64,000 nt of DNA from the NCBI RefSeq assembly GCF_003628125.1, contig NZ_RBZU01000017.1, forward strand, positions 37,497 through 101,496, written 5' to 3'. Both the position numbers and the translations under genes were made by a program. Shown here one piece after another: positions 8,533-16,352 of the stretch. Origin of the DNA: Pararobbsia silviterrae. GTDB lineage: Bacteria > Pseudomonadota > Gammaproteobacteria > Burkholderiales > Burkholderiaceae. The notes under the pieces are model-generated. The model was given only the letters and a program-made list of their open reading frames with translations, was not told the DNA's origin and made no database searches. The first letter of the stretch is position 1; each line of letters opens with the position of its first letter.

Positions 8533-9414
8533 ATGCAGTTCCACGCAGATTCCTTGTCAATGCTGGCCTCGACGTCGCCGGGACATGTTTACCTGCCCGA
8601 AGACGCTGTCGTGCGCGACGTGTCGATCTCGGTTCCACCGACGGGGCATGTCCAGCCCGGCTGGGGCCATGGCGTCACGGCGAATCAGGAACTCCTCGCG
8701 GCGCGCGCTGAAATCGAACGTTTGAATGCGCGCGTACGCGAACTCGCGACCGATCTGGTCCGCGCGCAGGAAGCCGAACGCGCGCGACTCGCGCGTGAAC
8801 TGCATGACGGGCTCGGCGCCCAGTTGACCGCGTCGCGCTTCGCGCTCGCGCGCATCGAGACCTGGCTGCCGATGAATGCAGCCGAGGCGTGTCACGAGGC
8901 GCTTGCGACAGCGAACACCGCGCTCGACCAACTTTGCGAAACAAGCCATCGCCTCGTCGAGGAAGGCCATGCGCCGGCGCTCGACGACGGCCTCGCGGCC
9001 ACGCTCAAGCGCTGGATCGGCGATTTCGGCGACACGACGCACTTGCTGACGACTTTCGAGCTGATCGCCGACACGCCGATGTTGCGCGAACGGCTCGCGA
9101 CCATACAAAACGACGGGGCCAATACCGTCTTCCGGATCGTCCAGGAATCGCTCAACAACGCCGCGAAGCATGCGGCGGCGCAAGGTGTCGAGGTCACCCT
9201 CGTCGCCGAGCGGCGTTTCCTTACGGTCACGATCAAGGACGACGGCCGCGGACTCGCCCGCGGCGCGCGCGCCAAGGCCAACCGGTTCGGTCTGGCTGGA
9301 ATGCGCGCGCGCTGCGAGGCGTTTGGCGGCACGCTGAAGGTGGTTTCACAAGCGGGACAAGGCACGCAGATCCGCGCCAGACTCCCGTGGGACACGCTTT
9401 GCACGGCGCGCTGA
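8533..9414 (+). CDS. soluble sensor histidine kinase, NarL-type (HisKA_3 class)
   Basis: 293 residues from the ATG at 8533; the 32 extra residues from an upstream ATG look like untranslated leader. Residues 1-50 match no domain I recognise. A coiled coil (about 52-82) leads into the HisKA_3 dimerisation motif RARLARELHDGLGAQL, with H91 the predicted phospho-acceptor. The HATPase domain follows: N box RIVQESLNNAAKHA, G boxes DDGRGL and RFGLAGMRARCEAFGG. There is no membrane segment, so the signal is cytoplasmic or delivered by a partner. It pairs with the response regulator 76 bp downstream. The placement directly before fliC suggests a link with motility or flagellin expression, which is inference. 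Confidence 0.9.
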   Translation: MQFHADSLSMLASTSPGHVYLPEDAVVRDVSISVPPTGHVQPGWGHGVTANQELLAARAEIERLNARVRELATDLVRAQEAERARLARELHDGLGAQLTASRFALARIETWLPMNAAEACHEALATANTALDQLCETSHRLVEEGHAPALDDGLAATLKRWIGDFGDTTHLLTTFELIADTPMLRERLATIQNDGANTVFRIVQESLNNAAKHAAAQGVEVTLVAERRFLTVTIKDDGRGLARGARAKANRFGLAGMRARCEAFGGTLKVVSQAGQGTQIRARLPWDTLCTAR

Positions 9415-9490
9415 GACGCGCCGCGAGATAAAAGACGCCAACGCGTCACGACACGCTGCACCCAGACCAACGCTTTTGAATTCAGCCACC

Positions 9491-10144
9491 ATGACGTTAC
9501 GCATTCTGCTCGTCGACGACCACGCGATCGTGCGTCAGGGCGTCAAGCAGTTGCTGCTCGACAAGGGCATTGCAACTGACGTCTCCGAGGCTGAGACCGG
9601 CGCCGAGGCCCTTGCTCAGATCGATCGGGCATTTTGGGACATCGTGCTCCTCGACATCTCGCTGCCCGACATGAACGGCATCGAGGTGCTCAAGCGGCTG
9701 CGCCGCAAGGCGCCGCGCGTGCCGGTGCTCATGTTCAGCATGTACCGCGAGGACCAGTACGCGGTGCGCGCGCTCAAGGCCGGCGCCGCCGGTTACCTGA
9801 GCAAGACGTCGAACGCCGTGGAAATGATCGGCGCGGTCCGGCAGGTCGCGGCGGGCCGCAAGTACGTATCGGTCCAGATGGCCGAGGCGCTCGCCGATTA
9901 CGTCTCGCTCGACGGCGACCAGCTCCCGCACGAACGCCTGTCCGACCGCGAATACCAGACGCTGTGCATGCTCGGCTCGGGCAAACGGCTCACGGACATC
10001 GCGCTCGCGCTCTCGCTGTCGGTCAAGACCGTCAGCGTCTATCGCTCGCGGCTGCTCGAGAAGATGGGTCTCTCGAACAACGCCGAACTCACGTACTACG
10101 TGATGAGCAACAACCTCATCGACGTCGGCTCGGCCGCCGCCTGA
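9491..10144 (+). CDS. LuxR/FixJ-family response regulator
   Basis: 217 residues from the ATG at 9491; an upstream TTG in frame (9476) is less likely. The receiver domain has D9/D10, phospho-acceptor D55 in VLLDISLPDMNG, and a Lys at the usual position in GYLSKTS. The C-terminal helix-turn-helix (about 150-205) reads LSDREYQTLCMLGSGKRLT then IALALSLSVKTVSVYRSRLL, typical of the NarL/LuxR class. It is the partner of the kinase immediately upstream. Targets are unknown; candidates are its own promoter (TGTTAC/GTAACA repeats at 8438-8476) and the upstream region of fliC. Confidence 0.93.
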   Translation: MTLRILLVDDHAIVRQGVKQLLLDKGIATDVSEAETGAEALAQIDRAFWDIVLLDISLPDMNGIEVLKRLRRKAPRVPVLMFSMYREDQYAVRALKAGAAGYLSKTSNAVEMIGAVRQVAAGRKYVSVQMAEALADYVSLDGDQLPHERLSDREYQTLCMLGSGKRLTDIALALSLSVKTVSVYRSRLLEKMGLSNNAELTYYVMSNNLIDVGSAAA

Positions 10145-10587
10145 CACACCGCTCGCTTGAATCTCGCTTGAAAGCGCTGACATCCGGCCGGCACGTCCGA
10201 TTGCCGGCTTCAGGTCCGCGCGTCCGATAGCCGGACGACCGCCGAGCGGCAATCGAACGCTCGGATCGCGCACGATCGTGCGCTTGCTCGCCCCCCGGCC
10301 TCATCCTCCCCTTCATCTGCCCCCTCATTTGCCTTATTTCGCGGCACTTTTCCGCCTGATCTTGATTACAGACGCCGAAATAAATCGCTCACGCAGACGG
10401 CACGAGTAACATTTTTTTACACCTGCACTTCATCCCGTAAGCGTGTTCTCCGCGTCGCGCGAGAAATCCCCGAAACCCCCAGCCATCGGGCGCGAGCGAC
10501 GGATGATCGAATTCGCGAAATCGGGCGCGAACGGGTCGCGGCGACCCATTTTCCCGTGCCCTGCCCCCCTCGCCCTCGACCCCACCC

Positions 10588-10614
10588 TAAAGCTTTGCAA
10601 GGACCCTCCGATAA
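10588..10614 (+). promoter_or_regulatory. sigma-28 (FliA) promoter of fliC
   Basis: TAAA (10588-10591), a 15-base spacer, then TCCGATAA (10607-10614): one base from the consensus TAAA-N15-GCCGATAA at consensus spacing. Transcription would start near 10621, leaving a leader of about 90 nt. The ribosome binding site GGAG is at 10701-10704, 7 bases before the ATG. Confidence 0.9.
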
Positions 10615-10668
10615 CCCAATCAACGGCGGCTAAGCAGTACGTCATCAAATCAGAGCCTCGTTACGGCA

Positions 10669-10687
10669 GGTGTGCCGATAACACACC
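10669..10687 (+). promoter_or_regulatory. hairpin in the fliC mRNA leader with a CCGATAA loop
   Basis: The arms GGTGTG (10669-10674) and CACACC (10682-10687) enclose the 7-base loop CCGATAA, which repeats the -10 sequence of the real promoter. It lies 13 bases before the GGAG ribosome site. Two GGA triplets (10694 and 10701) follow, the kind of sequence bound by CsrA. The role in translation control is inferred. There is no TAAA at the right distance for this copy to be a promoter. Confidence 0.5.
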
Positions 10688-10711
10688 ACTCTTGGAAAAC
10701 GGAGTGCTTCA

Positions 10712-12418
10712 ATGTCCTCGATCATCAACACCAACATCCTGTCGCAGATCGCTCAGAACAATCTGCAGAACACGCAGTCCAGCCTGACGTCGGCTGTGAC
10801 TGACCTGTCCTCGGGTCTGAAGATCAACAGCGCGGCGGATGATGCTGCAGGCCTCGCGATTTCGGATCGCATGACCTCGCAGATCAACGGTCTGACGGCT
10901 GCGCAACAAAACGCGACCGACGGTATCGCACTGGCGCAGACCGCCGGTTCGGCACTGACGCAAATCACGGCCAACCTGCAACGTATCCGCGAACTGGCCG
11001 TGCAAGCGTCGAACTCGACGTACTCGGCAAGCGACCGCGAGTCGATGAACGAAGAAGTGCAACAGCGCCTCTCGGAAATCAACCGTATCGCTTCGCAAAC
11101 GCAATACAACGGCCTGAACCTGCTCGACGGCTCGTTCGGCGTCGCAAGCTTCCAGGTCGGTGCGAACGCAGGTCAGACGATCAGCGTCGATCTGTCGAGC
11201 AGCATGAAGACGTCGCAGATCGGTCAAACGTCGGAAACGACGCTCCAGATCGGCGCCGGCACGGACCAAAACCTGTCGTCGGGTTCGCTCGCGATCCAGC
11301 TCGGTTCGGGCACGACGGTGGCAATCGGTTCGGCAACGTCGGGCGCCGACGAAGGCCAATCGGCTGACTCGGCTTACGCCGCAGCCGCAGCGATCTCGGG
11401 TTCGGACATCTCGGGCCTGAGCGTCACGGCAACGAACACGCAGAACGTCACGGTCGCGACCTCGGTTGCCGCCGCCACGACGATCAGCGTCAACGGCACG
11501 GAAGTCTACGAAGCCGGCGCGGGCAGCCTGTCGATCGGTGACCTGATCAACGGCATCAACGCACAATCGTCGACGACCGGCGTGACGGCAACGGAAAACG
11601 CCGACGGCACGCTGTCGCTGACCGCTGCGGACGGCCGCAACATCGCCCTGACGGACTCGGCAAGCCAAGGCGCGCTGACGACGAACCAAGGCGCGGTCAC
11701 GAGCTCGAGCCAAACGCTCTACGGTACGGTCACCCTGTCGTCGAGCAGCGTCATCGGTCTGTCGGGTTCGGATGCAACGAGCCTGTCGGTTGGCACGAAC
11801 CTCCAAAGCACGGGCCGCGCAGTTGATTCGTCGACGTCGCTCAGCGGCACGACGGCAACGAGCTTCACGCTGAACGGCACGGTCGTCACGACGGGCACGA
11901 CGTGGAATGCAGCGGACCTCGCCGCCGCGATCAACGCAGCGCACATCTCGAACGTCGTCGCATCGGCGGACTCGAGCGGCCACCTCCAGCTCGAATCGTT
12001 CTCGAACGCCGGCATCACGCTGACGGGTTCGAGCCCGGTCGTGTCGGATTCGGGTCTGTCGGGCTCGCAAACGACGATCTACACGGCAAGCACCGCGAAC
12101 AGCAGCCTCGCGACGGCAGACGTGTTGACCGTGGCGGACGCTCAGCAAACCCTGCTCGCAGTGGACTCGGCACTCGACGAAGTCGACAGCCTGCAAGGTG
12201 AACTCGGCGCAGTGCAAAACCGCTTCTCGTCGACGATCACGAACATCCAGTCGGCGACGCAGAACGCGCAGAGTGCACAGTCCGACATTCAGGATGCGGA
12301 CTACGCGGCCGAAGCATCGGATCTGTCGCGAGCGCAGGTGCTGCAACAAGCGGGTACGGCGATGGTCGCGCAAGCGAACTCGCTCCCGCAAAACGTGCTG
12401 AAGCTCCTCCAGCAGTAA
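10712..12418 (+). CDS. fliC: flagellin
   Basis: 568 residues, larger than the roughly 390-residue flagellin of Burkholderia pseudomallei. The conserved D0/D1 N-terminus (about 1-175) includes [20 protein letters not shown] and the TLR5-contact segment [12 protein letters not shown]. The C-terminus (about 480-568) ends [17 protein letters not shown]. The central 300 residues are extremely Ser/Thr/Gly/Ala-rich and contain two flagellin-IN type units ([20 protein letters not shown] and [20 protein letters not shown]). No Cys was seen. It is exported by the FlhAB/FliPQR gate with FliS as chaperone and polymerises under the FliD cap. It has a sigma-28 promoter and its own terminator. The Ser/Thr-rich centre is the likely target of the TPR-glycosyltransferases. 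Confidence 0.98.
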   Translation: MSSIINTNILSQIAQNNLQNTQSSLTSAVTDLSSGLKINSAADDAAGLAISDRMTSQINGLTAAQQNATDGIALAQTAGSALTQITANLQRIRELAVQASNSTYSASDRESMNEEVQQRLSEINRIASQTQYNGLNLLDGSFGVASFQVGANAGQTISVDLSSSMKTSQIGQTSETTLQIGAGTDQNLSSGSLAIQLGSGTTVAIGSATSGADEGQSADSAYAAAAAISGSDISGLSVTATNTQNVTVATSVAAATTISVNGTEVYEAGAGSLSIGDLINGINAQSSTTGVTATENADGTLSLTAADGRNIALTDSASQGALTTNQGAVTSSSQTLYGTVTLSSSSVIGLSGSDATSLSVGTNLQSTGRAVDSSTSLSGTTATSFTLNGTVVTTGTTWNAADLAAAINAAHISNVVASADSSGHLQLESFSNAGITLTGSSPVVSDSGLSGSQTTIYTASTANSSLATADVLTVADAQQTLLAVDSALDEVDSLQGELGAVQNRFSSTITNIQSATQNAQSAQSDIQDADYAAEASDLSRAQVLQQAGTAMVAQANSLPQNVLKLLQQ

Positions 12419-12670
12419 GGAGGCAGGCGGGTTCGCGGCGGCGCCGGCATGATCGGGCGGCGCCGCGGTCCCGACCGACGCATCATGCCCGCCCGGCAGG
12501 TCCGCGCTACCCGCGCAAGGCCCGTCGGGCGCTTGTACGAAGGCTGCAGGAATGCGGCAAGCAGTATCGAAGCGGTACGGTTTGACGCGTTACGAATACA
12601 GGCAGGGCACGCAGCAAGGATTAGCAACAAGGATTAACAAGCAGTGAAAATAGCAGGCATCGTTTGGACA
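12419..12670 (+). other. long fliC 3' untranslated region with tandem 13-mer
   Basis: About 250 bases between the fliC stop and the terminator at 12671-12709, with no credible ORF. A GC hairpin (12438-12445 with 12459-12466, arms GCGGCGCC/GGCGCCGC) follows the stop without a T tract. A tandem duplication CAAGGATTAGCAA / CAAGGATTAACAA (12615-12640, 12 of 13 identical) lies further on. The region could stabilise the mRNA or release a small RNA; that is speculative. Confidence 0.4.
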
Positions 12671-12709
12671 GTCGGCATCGCGGAACACGAGCATGCCGGC
12701 CGTTTTTTT
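12671..12709 (+). terminator. probable intrinsic terminator of fliC
   Basis: The arms GTCGGCAT (12671-12678) and ATGCCGGC (12693-12700) form an 8-bp stem with one G-T pair. T7 lies at 12703-12709. It separates fliC from the flaG-fliD operon. Confidence 0.65.
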
Positions 12710-12812
12710 CAGGCGATGCGAGTCCGTAACGAAATGATCGAATCTACCGATCGCGGGTATCGCAGACGACACCGCGCGACGTCATTTCGATTCGGTCTCC
12801 CAGGGGAATGAC

Positions 12813-13226
12813 ATGGACGTATCGGCAACCGCAGGCGCCAGTTCCGTCGATCCGAAAGTCGCCGCCCAGTTCGGCAGCGGCACGGATTCGGTTCAGGCAT
12901 ACGACGAACGCGAAAGCAAGTCGCAGGACGATGCGGTGACGCTCTCGGGCGCCGCCGCCGCGATGAACGCCCAGGTCATCCAGCAACCCCTGCCGGTCAG
13001 CCAGGCCAACTCGACCCAGCAGGCCGTGACCGAAATCAATGCCGCACTCAAGCGTTTCGACACGACGCTCGAGTTCACGGTCGATCCGTCGACGCTCACG
13101 CGCGTGGTCAAGGTCGTCGATACCGACACCGGGCAGACCGTGCGCCAGATGCCGAGCGAAGACGCGATCCTGGCCGCGCAGAAACTCGCCGAGCAGAAAG
13201 GCCTGCTGATCGGCGAGAAGGTATAA
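12813..13226 (+). CDS. flaG: FlaG family protein
   Basis: 137 residues. The second half carries the FlaG domain: INAALKRFDTTLEFTVDPS followed by VVKVVDTDTGQTVRQMPSED and LAEQKGLLIGEKV. The first 60 residues are variable and Ser/Ala-rich. FlaG proteins influence filament length and are commonly encoded just upstream of fliD, as here (83 bp). An 8-bp inverted repeat (CGAAATGA 12730-12737 with TCATTTCG 12782-12789) lies between the fliC terminator and the start codon and may mark its promoter or leader. Confidence 0.93.
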   Translation: MDVSATAGASSVDPKVAAQFGSGTDSVQAYDERESKSQDDAVTLSGAAAAMNAQVIQQPLPVSQANSTQQAVTEINAALKRFDTTLEFTVDPSTLTRVVKVVDTDTGQTVRQMPSEDAILAAQKLAEQKGLLIGEKV

Positions 13227-13309
13227 GGCCAATCAGCTTCGACTGCGGCCGGCCGGCAGGTCCGGCATGCCCGCGGTGCAACTGAATTTTTAGGAAAAGA
13301 GGTAAGCGC

Positions 13310-15466
13310 ATGACTTCCAGCGTCAGTTCTTCGACCACCAGCTCGACGAGCACGGGCAAAACGACTTCCGCCGCGGAAATTCTCGCGGAAGCGAAAGCCG
13401 CCGCTCAGGCCGCGGCCCAGACCATCATCTCGGGCTCCGGCATCGGCTCGAGCATGAATCTGTCTTCGCTGATGAGCGGCCTGATGTCGGTCGAAAGCGT
13501 GCCTCTGCTCCAGCTCGAGGCGCAAGCCGCCGACGTCGACTCGCAGATCTCCGCGTTCGGTACGCTGTCGAGCGCGTTCAGCACGTTCGAAGATTCGATC
13601 TCCGAACTCACGTATTCGTCGAGCTTCAACACGCTCTCCGCCGCGACGAGCGACGAAACGGTGGCGTCGGCCGCGATCAACCCGGGCGCGACCGCGGGCT
13701 CGTACACGGTCAACATCACGCAGCTCGCGCAGTCGGAATCGCTGCTCGCGACGGGCGTGGCCAGCACCTCGACGCCGATCGGCACGGGCGCGACGACAAC
13801 GCTGAACATCTCGCTCGGCACGACAACGACGACGACCAATAGCGACGGAACGACGTCGCAGAGCTTCACGGCAACGGCCGGCTCGACCGTCACGCCGATC
13901 ACGATCGACTCGTCCAACGACACGCTCGAAGGCATCCGGACCGCGATCAACGCGGCCAACATCGGCGTGACGGCGACGATCGTCAACGACGGCAGCGGCA
14001 CACCGTATCGTCTCGCGATCACCTCGAACACGACCGGCGCCACGGAAGCGATCTCGATCTCGGTGGCCGGCGCGGGCGGCACGGGCACGGGCGATTCGAC
14101 GCTCACGAACATGTTCACGTACAACCCGGGCGGCACCGAAGACATGACGGAGACGTCGGTCGCGCAGAACGCGCAGATGACCGTCAACGGGACGCCGATC
14201 CAGAGCGCGACGAACACGGCCGACAACTCGTATCCGGGTCTCTCGATCGCGCTGATGGGCGTGGGCACCGCGACGATCACGGTCGGCACCGCGACGGGCA
14301 CCCTCGAAGGGCTCGTCGACAACTTCGTGACCGCCTATAACGCGATGCAGGCCGCGATCGCGCCGCTCACGCAGTTCGACGCGTCGGACTCCGACAACAA
14401 CGGCCCGCTGATCGGCAACAGCACGGTCCAGCAGCTCACGAGCCAGATCCAGCAGATCGTCTCGGGCACGGTCGGCGGCTCGACGACCTATCAGCAGCTC
14501 GCCGATATCGGCATCACGCTCGACGCGACGACCGGCGACCTCGACCTCGATTCGACGACGCTCGAGGACGCGCTCGCCTCGAACTCGGCAGCCTTCCAGG
14601 CCCTGTTCGGCACGATGGAATCGGCGACCGACCCGCTCGTGACCGCCGGCACGACGGGCACGACGACGCCGACGTCGGGCACCTACGCGATCAACGTCAC
14701 GCAGGCCGCGACGCAGGGCGTGCTGACCGGCACGGCGTCGCCGGCCGTTCCGACGGCGGCGACGCAACTCTCGGTCAACCTCAACGGCACATTTGCAAGC
14801 GTCACGGTGCCCGCCGGTTCGTATTCGTCACTCAGCGACTACGCGGCGGCGCTGCAGGCGGCGATCAACGGCAATTCGACGTATCAGAGCGACGGCTACG
14901 GCGTCACCGTGTCGGTCGATTCGACCGGCACCAACCTCGTCGTCACGTCGAACACCTACGGTTCGGACTCGACGGTCCAGATCTCCGGCACCGACGCGGC
15001 AACGCTGTTCGGTTCGACGACGAACACAGGCGTGGCCGGTACCGACATCCAGGGCTCGATCGGCGGCTATCCGGCGACGGGTTCGGGTCAGACGCTGACC
15101 GCGAGCGGCAATACGCCCGTTTCGGGCATCACGGTGACGGTTACGGGTTCGCAAACGGGTTCGCGCGGTACGGTCAGCTATTCGACGGGGATCGCGACGC
15201 AGCTCACGAACGTCATGAACGACGCGGTCGCCGTGCAGGGCACGGGCGACGCGACCGTCGACGGCGCAATCACGGGCGCGGTCGATACGCTCAAGGACCA
15301 GGTGTCGCAGATCGAGGACCAGGAGTCGACGCAGCAGTCGTATATCGACTCGGTCAGCGCGATCTACCAGGCCGAATTCACCGCGCTGCAGACGACGCTC
15401 GCGTCGATGTCGAGCATCAGTAGCTATCTGCAGGAAATCTTCAACCCGACGACGAGCAGCAGCTAA
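13310..15466 (+). CDS. fliD: flagellar filament cap protein (hook-associated protein 2)
   Basis: 718 residues, about 200 or more above the usual FliD length. The N-terminus has a 40-residue Ser/Thr/Ala lead and then IGSSMNLSSLMSGLMSVESV, the FliD start. Flagellin-IN units occur near residues 200-260 (SNDTLEGIRTAINAANIGVT). Residues about 450-620 form an extra Thr/Ser-rich block with a second unit (LSDYAAALQAAINGN). The C-terminal helices (ATQLTNVMNDAVA, LKDQVSQIEDQEST, YQAEFTALQTTLASMSSISS) are the conserved cap-assembly part. It sits at the filament tip, lets flagellin fold there and may act as adhesin. First large gene of fliDST. Confidence 0.96.
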   Translation: MTSSVSSSTTSSTSTGKTTSAAEILAEAKAAAQAAAQTIISGSGIGSSMNLSSLMSGLMSVESVPLLQLEAQAADVDSQISAFGTLSSAFSTFEDSISELTYSSSFNTLSAATSDETVASAAINPGATAGSYTVNITQLAQSESLLATGVASTSTPIGTGATTTLNISLGTTTTTTNSDGTTSQSFTATAGSTVTPITIDSSNDTLEGIRTAINAANIGVTATIVNDGSGTPYRLAITSNTTGATEAISISVAGAGGTGTGDSTLTNMFTYNPGGTEDMTETSVAQNAQMTVNGTPIQSATNTADNSYPGLSIALMGVGTATITVGTATGTLEGLVDNFVTAYNAMQAAIAPLTQFDASDSDNNGPLIGNSTVQQLTSQIQQIVSGTVGGSTTYQQLADIGITLDATTGDLDLDSTTLEDALASNSAAFQALFGTMESATDPLVTAGTTGTTTPTSGTYAINVTQAATQGVLTGTASPAVPTAATQLSVNLNGTFASVTVPAGSYSSLSDYAAALQAAINGNSTYQSDGYGVTVSVDSTGTNLVVTSNTYGSDSTVQISGTDAATLFGSTTNTGVAGTDIQGSIGGYPATGSGQTLTASGNTPVSGITVTVTGSQTGSRGTVSYSTGIATQLTNVMNDAVAVQGTGDATVDGAITGAVDTLKDQVSQIEDQESTQQSYIDSVSAIYQAEFTALQTTLASMSSISSYLQEIFNPTTSSS

Positions 15467-15582
15467 GCACCACGCGGGCCGCCAGCCGGCGGTCCGCACG
15501 TCAAAGTCTCGGGCGGATCCGACGCATCGCACGCGCGGCGCGCGCGTCCGGCCGAGCACCCAGCAATACCAGGAGAGCCATG

Positions 15583-15999
15583 ATGTACGGACAATTCGGC
15601 GCGAGCGCCTATTCACAAGTCGGCGTGCAAACGAGTGTCGTCGACGCGAGCCCGCATCGCCTGATCGTGCTGCTGTATGAAGGTGCGCGCAAAGCGCTCG
15701 CGGTCGCGCGCATGGCGGTCCAGAGCAACGACATTCAGGGCAAGGGCAAGGCGATCTCGAAAGCGATCGGCATCATCGGCAGCGGTCTGCGCGACGTGCT
15801 CGACCTCGAAGCCGGCGGCGAGATCGCGCAACGCCTCGACGCGTTGTACGCCTATATGAACCGGCGGCTTATGGAAGCCACGTTGCGTATGGACGACACG
15901 CTGATCATCGAGGTCGACGCGCTGCTCGCAAACCTCGAAGATGCGTGGAAAGCGATCGGTCCCGAAGTCGCGCAACCGCTTACCGCCGCGGAAGTCTAG
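15583..15999 (+). CDS. fliS: flagellin export chaperone
   Basis: 138 residues (the ATG at 15583 has AGGAGA six bases upstream; a tandem ATG at 15580 adds one Met). It opens MYGQFGASAYSQVGVQTSVV with DASPHRLIVLLYEGARKALA and contains the helical FliS core, ending LEDAWKAIGPEVAQPLT. It binds the C-terminal D0 helix of FliC in the cytoplasm, prevents premature polymerisation and delivers FliC to FlhA. Follows fliD and is 4 bp ahead of fliT. Confidence 0.96.
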   Translation: MYGQFGASAYSQVGVQTSVVDASPHRLIVLLYEGARKALAVARMAVQSNDIQGKGKAISKAIGIIGSGLRDVLDLEAGGEIAQRLDALYAYMNRRLMEATLRMDDTLIIEVDALLANLEDAWKAIGPEVAQPLTAAEV

Positions 16000-16003
16000 C
16001 AAT

Positions 16004-16345
16004 ATGAATTCCAGTCTCGAACTGTTCTCGTACTACGAAGCCATCGCTGGCGTGACCGCGCGCATGCTCGACGCGGCACGCAAGGACGACTGGAATCAAC
16101 TGTTCGAGTTGCAAAAGCAATATGAACGTCTCGTCGACGAGATCCGCCCGATCGACGCCCGCGTCGCGCTCGACGAAGCCGAACGCCAGCACAAGCACGA
16201 GCTGATCCGCCAGATTCTCGACAACGACGCCGCCATCCGCGATCTCGCGAGTCCGCGCGTCGCGCGTCTGTCGGCGCTGCTCGTCAGCAATCGCCAGACG
16301 ACCGCGCTGCGCGACATGTACGGACTGAACGCAGCACGCGGGTGA
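16004..16345 (+). CDS. fliT: FliT-type chaperone of FliD
   Basis: 113 residues starting MNSSLELFSYYEAIAGVTA; the ATG at 16004 comes 4 bp after fliS, and longer upstream starts would run into fliS. All-helical, charged, with DDWNQLFELQKQYERLVDEI and HELIRQILDNDAAIRDLA. FliT binds FliD for export and in enterics also tempers FlhDC. Sequence is weakly conserved in this family, so the call rests on size, helicity and position directly after fliS. Confidence 0.88.
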   Translation: MNSSLELFSYYEAIAGVTARMLDAARKDDWNQLFELQKQYERLVDEIRPIDARVALDEAERQHKHELIRQILDNDAAIRDLASPRVARLSALLVSNRQTTALRDMYGLNAARG

Positions 16346-16352
16346 GGTCGTT

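Larger units (their letters stand above)
10145..10711. promoter_or_regulatory. fliC upstream regulatory region
   Basis: 567 bp between the response regulator and fliC. It holds a perfect 16-bp palindrome GCGCACGATCGTGCGC (10268-10283), GTAACA followed by a T7 run (about 10406-10418), a sigma-28 promoter (10588-10614) and a hairpin in the fliC leader (10669-10687). No gene is apparent. A T-rich terminator for the two-component operon was not found. Confidence 0.6.

Noticed and set aside
10655..10681. Second sigma-28 promoter for fliC using GCCGATAA at 10674
   Set aside because: The -35 position (10655-10658) reads GCCT, and a start there would leave almost no leader; treated as a hairpin loop instead.
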